From Phyto melanocephala (taxonomy: Eukaryota; Arthropoda; Insecta; Diptera; Rhinophoridae), in the NCBI GenBank assembly GCA_941918925.1, contig OW799234.1:110638128-110702127 (forward strand): 64,000 nt of DNA, given 5' to 3'. The notes under the pieces are model-generated. The model did no database searches. It saw only the letters and a list, made by a program, of their open reading frames with translations, and was not told where the DNA came from. The translations under genes and the position numbers were made by a program. Shown here piece after piece: positions 44,180-56,683 of the stretch (within the stretch, counting starts at the first letter, position 1; every line of letters starts with the position of its first letter).

Positions 44180-44752
44180 GATTTTTCAGGGGTTCACCTA
44201 ATAATGAAGTAATTTAATTTAGGTGAAAACCCTAATGATTGTAACATTTGTGTGTCATTGGAGGTGATGTGTTTACATAAATATATTAATGAATTGCACT
44301 CCATTCTAATAAGTGCATATAACTCACACATATTTGGTTGGAAAGCATCCAATGTTTGATTAGTTGATTTTCTTTGTTTACAAGAATGGTTTGCATGATG
44401 TTGCATTCATTTTGAAAGGCTCCACGAAGAGCCCCCCAATGAAATAACGCCCAAACGAGAAAATTGTAACTATTATAACGTTTTCCATGAGTTGAATCTT
44501 CAAGGCATTCGAAAGTTTTAGGATAGCTCGTTGGAGGCTGATCTGAAATTGCTTCCATCGTATAAGGGAAAATAACTGCACTGGACCAAAAGTAGTCACT
44601 ATTAAACGAGCTTTGTATGTTCTTTCGCCAAAAAAATTAATTATGAATGCTGGCACACTTTCGAAGTTGCATATATCCTTATTATGAAGAAGACGCCTGC
44701 GGGCCTCCACACGATTTATATCAATAAATTTGCGATTTTGCTGTTGATCCAT
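44180..44752 (-). pseudogene. Unrecognised ORF remnant with a repeated 3' part
   Basis: On the - strand a frame opens at 44752 (MDQQQNRKFIDINRVEARRR) and overlaps a second frame (EAISDQPPTSYPKTFECLED through VWALFHWGALRGAF and LLEWSAIH, ending 44286). A third frame continues toward 44194. A single element-borne reading frame broken by shifts is possible, since the 3' part recurs at 2.3 kb. I recognise no domain. The combination could equally be chance in less AT-rich DNA. Confidence 0.25.
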
Positions 44753-44789
44753 ATTGACTTCATGAAATCCTTAATGAAACTGACTCTTT

Positions 44790-45050
44790 TATGAATTTTG
44801 GGCATAATTTCATTTTTGTTGCTGATGGGGCTTATTTCATTGGGGGTTATTTCATTTTCATCGTTGGGAGTTATTTCCTATAACTCCCAAATATTGAGGG
44901 TTGTTTCGCTTTCGCTTTGGGGTTTATTTCATTTATTTTTCGATGTTATTTCATTCACTGTTTTTGGGTGTTATTTCCAATTTTTTGGGGTTTACTTCAT
45001 TGGGGATTGTTTCCTGGGCGTTATTTCATTGGAGCCATTTTGAAGCACAT
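44790..45050 (+). repeat. Degenerate TTATTTCATTGGGG repeat tract
   Basis: About ten to twelve copies of (G)TTATTTCATT or GTTATTTCCTT separated by short G/T-rich spacers, at a loose period of 17-25 bases. The open frame at 44798-45043 is produced by the repeat and should not be called a gene. Confidence 0.7.
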
Positions 45051-45476
45051 CATTTATGACAAATTATTTCGCATTTGGGCAGTCATTTAGAATGAATGCT
45101 TTTGCACTGTTGATTTAGAAGTCTTTAAAATGTAATTCACTTTGCGTTACTTTGAATTTTTTTTTTTTTTTTTGCTTATATTTATATTCAGTGTTTATTT
45201 GAAAAACAATTTGTAAAGGCTAGAGACCGAAATTCAAAGAAATATTTGTATTTACAAGAAAACCATGGTAGAAAATAAAATAATGTCAACTGTTATAACA
45301 AAACTAAAAATAACATTAGAAAATAGTTTTTAAAAAACCGTAAAAACCGTTGGGATAATTGCGGGTTACTTGTCCGTGAGATCCTGTTCTTGCTGATTTT
45401 GTTCCGCAAATTGAATTGAAAAATTGCCAAACCCAAAAAGGAACACTAAAATGTAAGCTAAATTTCCTCTGTGTTA

Positions 45477-46542
45477 AGCCTCAGTTAGCCGAGCGCATCC
45501 GTACTGTAATGTATCAGCTGTTCGTTTTTGGCTTATGAGAAACAATGTAAAAGCTTAGCGAAATTTAACGTACTGTAACCGGAACGTATCATTCTGTATA
45601 AAATAGAATTTCCTTACATTCTTACGTGACATTTGTAAGCCAGTGATGGTCTGCTTGTTTTGTTATGATTTTAGGGCATTTTTGCTCTTTTAATGGTACT
45701 TTTTTTTAATATATTTTAATACGCGAAGAAAAAAAACAAATTTTAGTACTTTGCGTGTTAATTTATTTTTCATCACGAATTTTTTAAAAACAGTTTTGTG
45801 AACTATTGTGTCTATTTTAAACTTATACTATATTTTATTCTGATTACTATTGTTTCTTTTTTCGCTATACTTGCTACAAACGCAATTACCACTATAATAA
45901 TTATTTCCATTAAAAAAAAATTGCAAAACTGGAGACTTTTAAGCGTCTTGCACATACGCTTTCTATAATAAATGTGAAATATGTAAAGATTAAAATTTTA
46001 TACAAATCTATTAATTAATATTAATTGATCTGTATACATAAACACAAATACTAAATAAACTATAATTTGTTTATTATATATTAACTGTTAAAGAATAAAT
46101 AATACATATTAATATACATAAAAAAATACACAAAATATTTTCTGATATCATAAGGTACTTTTTCTTCTTAATAAAAAACCATTTGCAAAATTGTAATACC
46201 CATCACTGTTTTATAATCAGCTGTTTATTTTTATAACAAAATAAAAAAACCAACAAAATAAGTTTTTAAATTTAATAAATAAAAGTTTGCATGGCAATTT
46301 TTAATAAAATGAATGATGAACATCTAATTTCAAGCAAAGGTTTAAACCAATAAACAATTCTTCTTTATCTATTGAAAAAACACAGGCTTATTTGAAAAAT
46401 ATTTTGCTTTTTTGCTAATGCTGTTTAGTTTATGAGTGTCAAAAACATATGTTACGTTTTTAAATGTTCTATAACTGCACAAACGTGCTTACAGTACGTT
46501 CCATTACAGTACGGTTGCATCAGCGCTCGGCTAACGAAGGCT
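45477..46542. mobile_element. 1066-bp Harbinger-like non-autonomous element
   Basis: Inverted ends AGCCTCAGTTAGCCGAGCGC and (right, reversed) AGCCTTCGTTAGCCGAGCGC, with a further shared CCGTACTGTAATG block. TTA lies on both sides (45474-45476 and 46543-46545), the target duplication of PIF/Harbinger elements. The interior is AT-rich with no coding remains I can recognise. Confidence 0.78.
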
Positions 46543-46591
46543 TTAGGATCACAGAATTGTAAAGAATATCTGGATAAAAAAGACACGGTAT

Positions 46592-47197
46592 CAGTGTTGC
46601 CACGACAAAAAAAATTTACAACCAAAATTACTTCAAAAAGTAACCAAATAAAAAAAAAGTAACCAAAATTAAAATATATTTGATTTATTTTAAATTTGTT
46701 TTACATTTTAATATAAAAAATATTTGTACTTTACGAATGAATTATGAACTAAAAATGAACCAAAAATTTAAGTCTTACGTAGCAAGTAACATAAAAAAAC
46801 TGAAAGGTAATTTTATTACAAATAACGATAAATAAATAAAAAGCTTTTATTTAAAATAAAATTTTTATTTATTTTGAATTTGAATACAATATAAAAATAT
46901 TTGTACTTGTACTTGTTTTTTAAAACAGTCATGTATTTTTTCGTGCTCCAGAGCTGATAATTTGCTAAAAGAAATAGGGTTTCAAGTGCTAACAATGTTG
47001 TCTAAACATGGTCACTTAAATGAGAACATTGCACTGTTAAACGTACATATAAGAACATGATTTATAAATAAAACATATTAAATACTACTGAATTTTGGGC
47101 TTTAAAAAAGTAACAAAAAAGAAAAAAAAATACACATCTACACATTGGAAAAAAAATAACCAATTTTGGTTATAAATAACCAAAAACGGCAACGCTG
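46592..47197. mobile_element. 606-bp hAT-type MITE
   Basis: Ends CAGTGTTGCCACGAC and (reversed) CAGCGTTGCCGTTTTTGG are of the hAT CAG(N)GTTGCC type. A perfect 8-bp duplication CACGGTAT flanks it (46584-46591 and 47198-47205). The interior holds AACCAAAATT and TAACCAAA repeats and no coding frame. Confidence 0.85.
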
Positions 47198-47375
47198 CAC
47201 GGTATGCACTTCTCCAACGCTCTTTTGAAGAGAAACATTAAGAGAACATAACAAGAAAGGAGAGAGAATGACTGCAAAATAAATTCTTAACCGATTTACA
47301 AGATTTACAAGAACATACTTATTTTAAGATTCTGTAAATGAATGCAAATCATGTTTAATGATGATTAGCTACAGC

Positions 47376-48295
47376 CATAGCTGCCAGATTTGACGATTTA
47401 TCGTCATTTTGACGATTTTACGTGCTAAAATTAAGTGTTGACGATTTGACGATTTATGCTATGTTTTTGACGATTTTCAAGAATTCAAATTTGCAAAATT
47501 TTTCATTACTTTTATATCAACCTTAAACAAAATAAAAATAATTTGTAGCGGTTTTTTATGTTATTAATAATAGAACAGAGTGAAAGAGATAAATCTGTCA
47601 TTATTTAATGTGTTTGTGTGGATAATTTTTCCACTTTGTTTCTTTTTTACCATAGTATATGCCACATTTTATCAACTGATACCTACAACACGAACAAATA
47701 TAAATTTGGAAACGCGCTTAAAACAATTTTAATTTTTTACGTAAATTTATTTAAAAACAAGTGACAAAATAATATGCTTTAATACTTTTAAAAAATTGTA
47801 AGTTCTTTTTAATTATACATTAAATCCTTTGACCCAAAAATAAGTTTATGGGCTGAAAAGCAAAACGATGTAGTTTATTTTGTAGTTGTGCTCATCTTAC
47901 GCTTGTCTAAAGCTACTTTAGTCGGTAGAAACTTTAGCAAGGAATGATTATAATTATTTGTCAAATAGTCCAAAAAGATGCAGCCAATTTTTTATTATTT
48001 TTTGTATTTATATATAAGTATATGTCCATATACTAATATTTATTTTTCGAATTGATTCTAAATTTTATTATATTTATTGTCATGTTCTTATTTTAAAAGG
48101 GTCTAATAAAACCATTTATCTCTTTAGACTTAAAAAGTTTGTTATGTTATGCATTAAATAAAAAATGTTTTGTTTTAAAAAATGCGTTTCTTTATTTTGA
48201 CGTTTTTATGACGATTTGCGTAAACCATTTGACGATTTTGACGATTTTTTTCCCCAAATTAGACGATTTTACCTCAATTTTATCTGGCAGCTATG
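47376..48295 (+). mobile_element. 920-bp element with CATAGCTGCCAGAT inverted ends
   Basis: Ends CATAGCTGCCAGAT and ATCTGGCAGCTATG, followed inward by several GACGAT(TT) units. An 8-bp duplication GCTACAGC flanks it (47368-47375 and 48296-48303). It is the internally deleted relative of 56684-57784, in the opposite orientation. Eight-base duplications and CA-starting ends fit the P or hAT superfamilies; I cannot decide which. Confidence 0.88.
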
Positions 48296-48449
48296 GCTAC
48301 AGCACCGAGAACAACCTGCACGATGTTGTTTTTATTTAATCGCCTAATAGGCAGTTCTTAGTTTCTAGCTTCCGCTGTTAACGATGCCTCTTTCTGGAGG
48401 AAACTTTTTCAGTGCAAACGTATGAAATTATGTTATTGGCACCGATTTA

Positions 48450-48888
48450 TACTACATTTACACCTAAGAGAAATCTAGTAGATTTGATTTAAAATCTTTA
48501 TTAAAATCTAAACCGTTTATACCACTGTTTTTTGACATTTTGCAAGATTTCGTTTTCAAAACAATATACTCATTTACAAGGTGGGCTGAGAGGCTCTCTA
48601 TGTTCTGCTTCTCGAAAATTCAAACTCCATATAAAAGCAATGTAAACAATAAAGTACTTGTGCAATTACAACCACCTTACATATTATGATTGAATTTTTC
48701 TGTGTGCAGCGTAGTATATTTTAGTACAATTTAATAAAAACCACAGTTGCATCACGAAGTAGTACTAGATTTTAAGTAGATTTTGCCAAAATCTAGTAGC
48801 GAAGTAGATTTCGAATTGTATGGGAAATCTGGTAGATTTCGCTCAAAATCCCTTAAGTACTAGATTTTGTGTAGGTGTAAATGTAGTA
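48450..48888. mobile_element. 439-bp MITE with TACTACATTTACACCTA ends
   Basis: Left TACTACATTTACACCTAAGA and right (reversed) TACTACATTTACACCTACAC, then AAATCTAGTA on both sides. TTA flanks both ends (48447-48449 and 48889-48891), a Harbinger-like duplication. AATCTAGTAGAT-type words recur inside. Confidence 0.78.
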
Positions 48889-48891
48889 TTA

Positions 48892-50099
48892 GGTGAATGC
48901 GAAAACCCGGTAATACTCGATTTGATTTGGTATTTTAAAATACAAATTTTGAGTAATTTTTTAGAGTATATTTGTAATGCTTACAGCAAATAAAACATTA
49001 TTACTGTATTCGCCAGGTGTCCTAACATGTTATTTTGTTATAATATTCTAGGATTTTACAATAGTTTAGTTTAGTTGGTTTTCAAGTTAAAACTGTCCTG
49101 TCATAACTATTCAGATACCTGCGGCGATTGACTAAGAATCTACTAAACCGAGCCATGTGTAATAATTGTAATAATTGTAATTGTCATCAAAAATTTTAAA
49201 TTTGATATATAACACTTACTTATAAGGGGTCGTTCACAGTCACATTTTTTATATTATTATTTTAGAACATTTGATTTTGACATTAATTGCAAAAAGTAGT
49301 TGTTGTGTTTCACGAATACAGTACTTAGCAGTCACTTGCTTTTCTTAAAACTAAGATGTTTGCATCGGATGTTGGAATGTAAAACTATTAAGTAATAACA
49401 TTTGGTATTAGGTTCTATTAACTCAAGGAAATATAACTTTGCTACAACTAACAAGTGCACTGAAAACAAAATTTAATATTAAGCAGTCGTGTTATTGAAA
49501 GTTTTCAACTGAGAACTCTGAACCATAATAATACCATCAGTATTTCTTTTCTCAAATTTTTTTTTTTTTAAATAATAAATAATAAAACTTAAAGCATTAT
49601 AGTTTAATAGTTGTTATCGCATTAAAGTCTAACAAGCAACTAGTTGGCTTTCTTATATTCACACTGTTTTAGATGTAAAGACAATAAAATTTTCAAATAA
49701 AACATTTCTCACATATAAAATAAAAAACTAAACACTGGTTTTTATAAAAGTGATCATTAGCGTAATATCTTGTAGAAACTCATGAGAATGTAAAACCTGT
49801 TAAGAACATTTATCAGGGTTTTACCGAGTTATTAATCAAAGTTGCAGAAGGTTATTTGTTTTTTCTTAGTTAGTTCGTCTTTAACTATTCAAAAAGATTT
49901 GTTAAATAAATTAATAAATCAAGTTTTGAAGTTCTTATCCAAAATCTATTAGAGCGTTTTATTTATAGTATATCCGATTAAAAGTCCCACCCACTTTTAT
50001 TTTAATTTATAAAGCAGCTGTTATGCAATAAGTGTATTAACGCAAAATTTTTAAATTTGTATTAAGGAAAATCACTAAAGTTTCTGCAAATAAATAAAA
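48892..50099. other. No gene seen
   Basis: AT-rich DNA between a MITE and an F2 copy, with no coding or repeat structure that I can define. Confidence 0.45.
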
Positions 50100-50832
50100 C
50101 TAAGATATTTCAATATATTCCTTTATTCTTCCAAAAACTTTGTCCATGGTAGGCATGTCGAAGTTGTCTCTGCTAATGAATACAACTTAGATATTTCAAT
50201 ATAGTCCTTTATTATTCCAAAATCTTTACTCATAGAGAAATTTTATGAATTTTAGATAAAGCGTTATATGAGAGGTGGGCGTAAACGTGGGCGTTTGACC
50301 AAAAAGCAATGTTTGCAAAATTTCAAAATCGTATATCTAATTTTGTCAGTTTTATTACGTTTTAAATCTTGAATATACCGAAAAATACACTGTTCGATAT
50401 AAATGTTCGTACATTTTGACTTATAACTCCTTTCCTAGTGAATATATTTAAGCAATTTTCAGAGAAAAATATTGTTTTTACTGCTTGGACACAATTCCAT
50501 TTTATTCGTTGTTGAAAGGAAATGGTTTTTAGGACCTACTCTTGTATTACGATTCCGATTTAGCCCATTTTCAATGCCAAACAAACCTTGTGTATAAGAA
50601 ATATTCTGGCAATTTGAGCCCCTTAGCTTTTTTGGTCCGATCTCTATCGTGCTTTCAACACACGGACAAACGGACGGACGGACGGACGGACATAGCCCGA
50701 TCGTCTTAAAATTAAATCCCGATTCAAAATAAACATACATTAAGGGGTCTAAAATGGATATTTCGATGTGTTACAAACGGAATGACAAAATGAAAATACC
50801 CGCACCATCTTTTTGGTGGCGAGTATAAAAAA
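50100..50832 (-). repeat. F2-family repeat, reverse copy
   Basis: Ends GGTGGCGAGTATAAAAAA. It carries the reversed GTGCTTTCAACACACGGACA block, here with GGACGGACGGACGGACGGAC, and TTTATTCTTCCAAAAACTTT near its other side. The open frame at 50459-50740 (-) is repeat. Confidence 0.75.
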
Positions 50833-53212
50833 CAGATGTTTTAACGTTTTACAAAAATTAAAGGTTTCCGGCAATTTTAACTTAAGTATTTTATGAAATA
50901 AAAATACTTTTTTCTTTGAAAAAAAAAAACAGTTCACTTAACATATTTAGCAAATAAGTCTGTCATTGTCTTTATTTAAACCTCTCCAAAATCGGCAGAT
51001 TTGTTTATTGATGTTTCCATTCAAACAAAATTGAACTTCACCGCTAAAAAAAATTCGCTAATGAAAACTCGGGATCAACGGCAATCTTGTTTTGGGGAGT
51101 TGTCAACTTAAAATTCTACTCTATATATCAATAAAGTTTTCCCTACGGGATAATTATGGTCAACTATTTGTTTCCAAATTTATATAAAACGAATTATATT
51201 CTCATGGTGTTGTTTCAAACTTGTTCAGGGGTGTTTTTATTGTGTGTAAAAGTCTGGCATGAATACATAAATAAATAATTATATCAAGGCATATCCATAA
51301 GGTATATGCAACGGCGAATTGATACAACAAAGCAACTTTTCATCGGATGTTTTTATGTCAAGGCCAATTCGTATATCAGGGATGGAAAAGTTGTTTTTAC
51401 ATATTAAATATAATAAAATCTGATTAAAAAAGGATATTAATTTCTTAAACACATTATTAATGACGCAAAAGCAACAAATATACATAAATTAAGCACATGT
51501 ATTATCAAAAAAGTACGCTCAAGTTAATTGTTTAATTCCGAAACCAAAATCACATTTCCTATCCCTGTATTAATAAATGAAATCAAGGCGAATTAAACCA
51601 ATTTTGACAAAAAGTTTCCCCATCAGCTGGGCTGGTAATTTCACCTGTATGAATTCGCCCTGAATTATATTTAACAAAATTATAATCATAATTTATTATC
51701 ACAGTCAGAACTTACAATTCGTTTTATATTGTTGATAACTTATTATATTGTATCATTTTAAAAAACTGGACATCAAGACACAGAACTGAATAAGAAATAA
51801 ATAATAAATCAGTATAAAATAGCATCAATGGTCAGACTTAATATTAATATCACAGAACTTTACATGACTAGGTTATTGCAAATGAGTATTGAAGCTTAGT
51901 ATTGTCCTATAAATTTAATACCTCTTTAAAAAACACCAGTTACAGAAATCTTAATCGTAAAAAGATATTTACAATGTTCTTGTTGTCATCACTGTCAGTC
52001 TGAGATATTGAACTTTTAAGACATGATTGTGGTACTAGTTTCGAACTAGAAAGCAGCCTTCAAATTAGTATGTTTGAATTGATTTTTGGGCTTTATACTA
52101 TGTTCACACACACGCCTTAATTGTCAATTTATAATATTATCGCAATTAAAGGCCTTATTTTGAGCTCAATTTACAATACTAAAAATTATTTTTAAATTGA
52201 GCAATATATACTTAATTGTTTCACTTATTGTCTAAAACTCAAAATACAACTCTTGAGAAGTATGTTCAGTGAGAAGAAAATTCTATAGGTGGCATTTCTA
52301 ATGTCAAACAAATATATATACAAAAAATAAAAATTAAGAATATGGAAAATTTTCGATGAAAATTTTAAAAAAATGTTTAAATAAATTCAAATACATACAT
52401 ATAAGTATATATACGTATAAATATAATTGTAAATATATTTTATGAACAGGAAAAAACTGAAGAGAAGGCATTATTTGATGTGGTATTAATACATCGTATT
52501 TTTACAGCTATCAAATGCTAATTGAATAAGGTTAATTGAGTATGTGTGAACACTTCAGGAGATTAATTTTTGCAAAGACTGCCTTTTTTAACTTTAAAAA
52601 TTAAGATTTTTTAACACTCATGGTAATGGACTCACGGCTTCGGATAACAAAAAGACTTCAATTTTCGACGCCATACGTACAAAAACAAAGTTTAGAGGAT
52701 ACACACAGGGGACTCCCTGAATTTTAAAAATCGAAAATAACATATTTCAGTAATGCCTATATGCAAGCCACATTTATTCATGGGGTAGTCTTGTTTCGTC
52801 AGCTGATTATTTTTTTTTCTTCACTTATTTTAAATTTGAGCGATAAAAAACAAATTTCTCTCCTCTCTCATTAGTTTCAAATGTCAAACTTCATATATAA
52901 AAAATATAAACAAAAAAATTCTCTCCGAACTGCAATTACCTGCGTTGCCGCGAATGTACTAATAAGTTTTTTGATGAATAATTTAAATAAATTGTGTCCA
53001 AAGATTATAAAGAATATTAAGAAACTTCGTAAATTTAAAAAAAACAGATGTATTTTCCCAAAATTTTTTTGCCTATAACTTTGCTGATTACTCATTGATT
53101 TGAGCAAGATTTTTAATGCATAACTGGAAAGGCTTATTATATCTATTAATGGTAACAATCGTGTGAATTAATTTAAACTTAGAGCTAAAAACGTTAATTA
53201 TATTATAAAAAT
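50833..53212. other. No gene seen
   Basis: Short chance frames only. The + and - frames at 52.88-53.16 kb overlap and look like AT-rich noise. Confidence 0.45.
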
Positions 53213-53317
53213 ATGGGGAAAAACAGAGTCAGTCGTGTTTATCTGTTTATATCTTAAAAGGTTTTGCGGCGATTTTACTGGACTTTTATACACAAACAAA
53301 CGAAATGACAAACTTAT
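53213..53317 (+). repeat. F1-family repeat fragment joined to a MITE end
   Basis: AACAGAGTCAGTCGTGTTTA and GAAATGACAAACTTATAT are F1 blocks. The fragment stops where a GGTCACAAGCAG MITE end begins (53318 on). Confidence 0.55.
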
Positions 53318-55609
53318 ATATCGACGGTCACAAGCAGAGTAATTCACTGAGTATTTCAGTGATTCCAATTCATTTCACACAAATACATCCCGATACAAAA
53401 ATTTAATGCTATAGTATCAAATACAACAATTTATACCTGCGATCAATGATATACCCTTTTAAACTCCTGTGTTGAAGTTATAAACACAATATTTATTTTT
53501 TTTTCCACAATTTTCTATTTTTTTGCACACACATTTAACAACTTTATCAATTATAATAGCTGCTATTTTTCGTCAGTTTGTATTGTGAAAAAAAAAAAAA
53601 AACGAATTGATACAGTACAATTTTGTGTTGTGAAAGTTGTTTTCTAATCAGTTTCTGTAACCATTAAAAAGTTAAATTAGTCCTTAGATTCTTTCAAAAA
53701 TTTAAATACGTTATTGCATGTAGATTTAAAAGATAATTTTGAAAAAATAAAATTAAATTAAAATATTTTAAATAAAACCTGTGTACCATGAGCGTGCACG
53801 AGTAAAAAGTTTTTATACGAGTACTTAGAAATGCTAGTAATTATGCTGTATAAGTAGATGTATAGAATTGAGATAAGAATTTAGGAATTTCAAATTAATA
53901 AAAAAAAACAATAATTGTTGTTATTTATTTTTGTTATTCTTAATTGTTGTGAATGTTTGTATGTATGTATAGATGATCTCTGATGAAACTACGTTAAGCT
54001 GCAATAAACACTTTCCGGTAATTGAATTGAGTAAAAAATAAATAACAATTAAAAAAATTAATGACTAATATCTAAGAACTTTCAATGTGCCCATATGTCA
54101 TATGTCCATAAATATTTTTATTAATAAATTTAATTTAATAAAATAAATTATTTGTAAAACATTGTATTATACTCGTACATATTTACTTGTATATGTATGT
54201 ACATATTTAATGAAACCAAAAATAATGAAAATATGTACTTACAAATTCATTTGTTATGGAGTTTTGTTTGTGAGTAAAGTCAACAGCATTCAAATCAATT
54301 TGCCAAAATTAAACGCTTTCCAAAAAAAACACGTTGTGATAATAGATAGTATCAAATTTATGGTAATGATTTGTTTTTCTTTATATTCTTCTCTTAGATA
54401 AACAACAGTTTTCTTTCGGTGTTTTAACGTGGGTGTTTTTCTAAAAAGATGTAAATTTCTTTTCGTATTGTTATATATTTCTTATTTTCTTTTAATTGTC
54501 ACAAAACGAGTTTTAAATTCGTGATTAAAATTCATTTGTTGCACCTTTTTATTCTAACTTCTTCAAAGATATCAACTGAAAATTTAACGTAAAACTAAAC
54601 AAATTTAGAAAGATATTATTCTTTTTTGTAAAAAAAAACTAAAACAAAATCTACACGCGTCTTCTGATATTTTAAGCTGAGTACTGTGAACACACAAATA
54701 CTACACTAATATGCTCGTACAGTGGCTGATGTTTGAGAAGCTCAAAAAAAAACATTTTCTATACAAAAACATCCAAACAAATACAGCCAACAACAACAAA
54801 GACAACACATAAATAACAACGACATAAAAACAACAACAACAACAGCCTATAATTATAAGCAGTAAATACATAAAGCAACTGAAACTCGTGTATAAAACGT
54901 ACTTACAGATACACCAACAACAACAATAAAAACAAAATTTGTAACAGCGTTGCCACTAAAAAATATTTTCTACATACCAAAATTTATTTTTATAGACCTA
55001 ACAAAATCAGACAGGTAAGATCAGCGATCCCAGAAACTTTTGTTAAAAATCTTCATATGTCGAAGTATAAAAATCTTAATTTTGGAAAAAAAATATTTTC
55101 TTTATTAATTTGCAATAAGTAAGTTTCGTCATTACTAATTTTATTCTATAAATATAAGTATATAAGTAAATATAATTCTCACATTTTTAATTATAATACT
55201 GTGAAGGTTTCATGAACATTGTTAACGTTTTCAGGTGTACTAGGTTGGCATATTAAATTAAAAGCAAATTTGGCTTCTTTAAAAAAACTAGCTCACTATC
55301 TGCTTAAATAATTTTTGAAATTGTGTGCAAAAAGCCTTCCACAGCATCAGTTCTTAAATTTGAAAAATGTTTGATAAAGTCTAAATTAGTCATCTAAATT
55401 TTGAACCTAAGCAATTTAATACGAAAAAAGTTTCATTAGACCAGCTGGTAAAAACTTTTTCCAATAATATAAAGCTGGTCAGAGTAAGAAATCTATAAAG
55501 TACAACACAGTTACCAATGTATTTTTAAAATTTTCTTCAAATTCAAAAATTCCTACTTGCAAGCATCAATACATTGACTAACTGTTTTGTTAATTTTAAT
55601 TTTAACCCC
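53318..55609. other. MITE end, then no gene seen
   Basis: 53318-53440 carries CGGTCACAAGCAG and TTTCAGTGATTCCAATTCAT, a relative of 59682-59810. The remainder is AT-rich apart from the CAA tract at 54.8-54.9 kb. Confidence 0.45.
54785..54935 (+). repeat. CAA-rich tract
   Basis: Runs of ACAACAACAA at 54788-54800, 54822-54845 and 54907-54925, with little else. Such CAA tracts are common in fly 5' UTRs and introns, but no gene could be tied to it. Confidence 0.5.
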
Positions 55610-55612
55610 TTA

Positions 55613-55925
55613 AGGCCATGACTGACTATCAGATTTAGTCGTTCGATATGTCAAAAATTGTATGTGTGTTCAGAAAGTGTGATAGTGTGGACACAAAATG
55701 AACATGTGTGACAGATTTTTTGACAAGTGTGTCCGATTTGATAATCTTTTGGAAATTTTCATAAAATAATAGTTTCTGTGCGACCAGAGTTGCTTTTTCC
55801 AAGCAAGTATGACAGTGTGGCATCCAATAACACATTTTGTTGCGATTTTTTCATGTAGGACAGAAAACTATTAGATTTTTATTTGACTTAATCGCACGAC
55901 TTTGTAGGATAGTCAGTCATGGCCT
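55613..55925. mobile_element. 313-bp Harbinger-like MITE with AGGCCATGACTGACTATC ends
   Basis: The inverted ends match over 18 bases, then AGTCGT again on both sides. TTA lies on both sides (55610-55612 and 55926-55928). The interior has repeated TGTGTGACAG/AGTGTGATAGTGTGG words and no coding frame. Confidence 0.82.
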
Positions 55926-56683
55926 TTATACATGAGTAAATAATATTGTAGAATTTAATATTTTGGACGTTACATGGCGTACTAAACAAGTATCAACGTT
56001 TTTACCAGTTTTTGACCCAGACACCTGTCAGCTTATTTTTTGAGTATATAACGATAACTTTTTACGATAATCTGAATGTCTTTTAGTTTAAGTAGCAGAT
56101 ATAATATTACTGATTTTAACATTTTTATTTAATTAATGTTCGATTTACCATTTTTACCTAAAGTCCAAATTTAATATCCATTTTGGTTGTCCGATGAGAA
56201 ATCAGTCAGTTACAAGTGGCCGCGACTTCGACTAGCTGTGTGTCAAATTTTAACAAACATCCAAACATTCAAAAAATCACATTTAATTTAAATCTTATAT
56301 TAATATACCTATCTTGTCTATTTGCAAATAATTTTGTATTCCTTACTTATAATAAATATTCAATATGTATAATTATTTTAATGTGTTATTCATACATATT
56401 TTCATTTTAATTTTAAAATAAAACTTTTCAATATTTTCTACTCAAAGAAAATGTTATTAAAAGTTCTTTTATTTTTTTTACCTCTCCTTTAAAAAAAATA
56501 ATTTTAATCTCAATTTCTATATAATTTTTTAATAATTACTTATTTATTAAAAAAATAAGTTCTCTAGTTTGAATTACTTACTAAAAAAGCAACAGTTTTC
56601 TAAATAATGAATCTGGCAACGCCGATACGAAGTTCTTGAATCGAGAAATAAACAAAAAATATGGTTCTGATATTCCATAGACA

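Noticed and set aside
44798..45043. 81-residue hydrophobic ORF
   Set aside because: Made by the degenerate TTATTTCATT repeat; composition is explained by the repeat.
52877..53158. Overlapping + and - ORFs
   Set aside because: Both are lysine/phenylalanine-rich translations of A/T runs, with no conserved feature.
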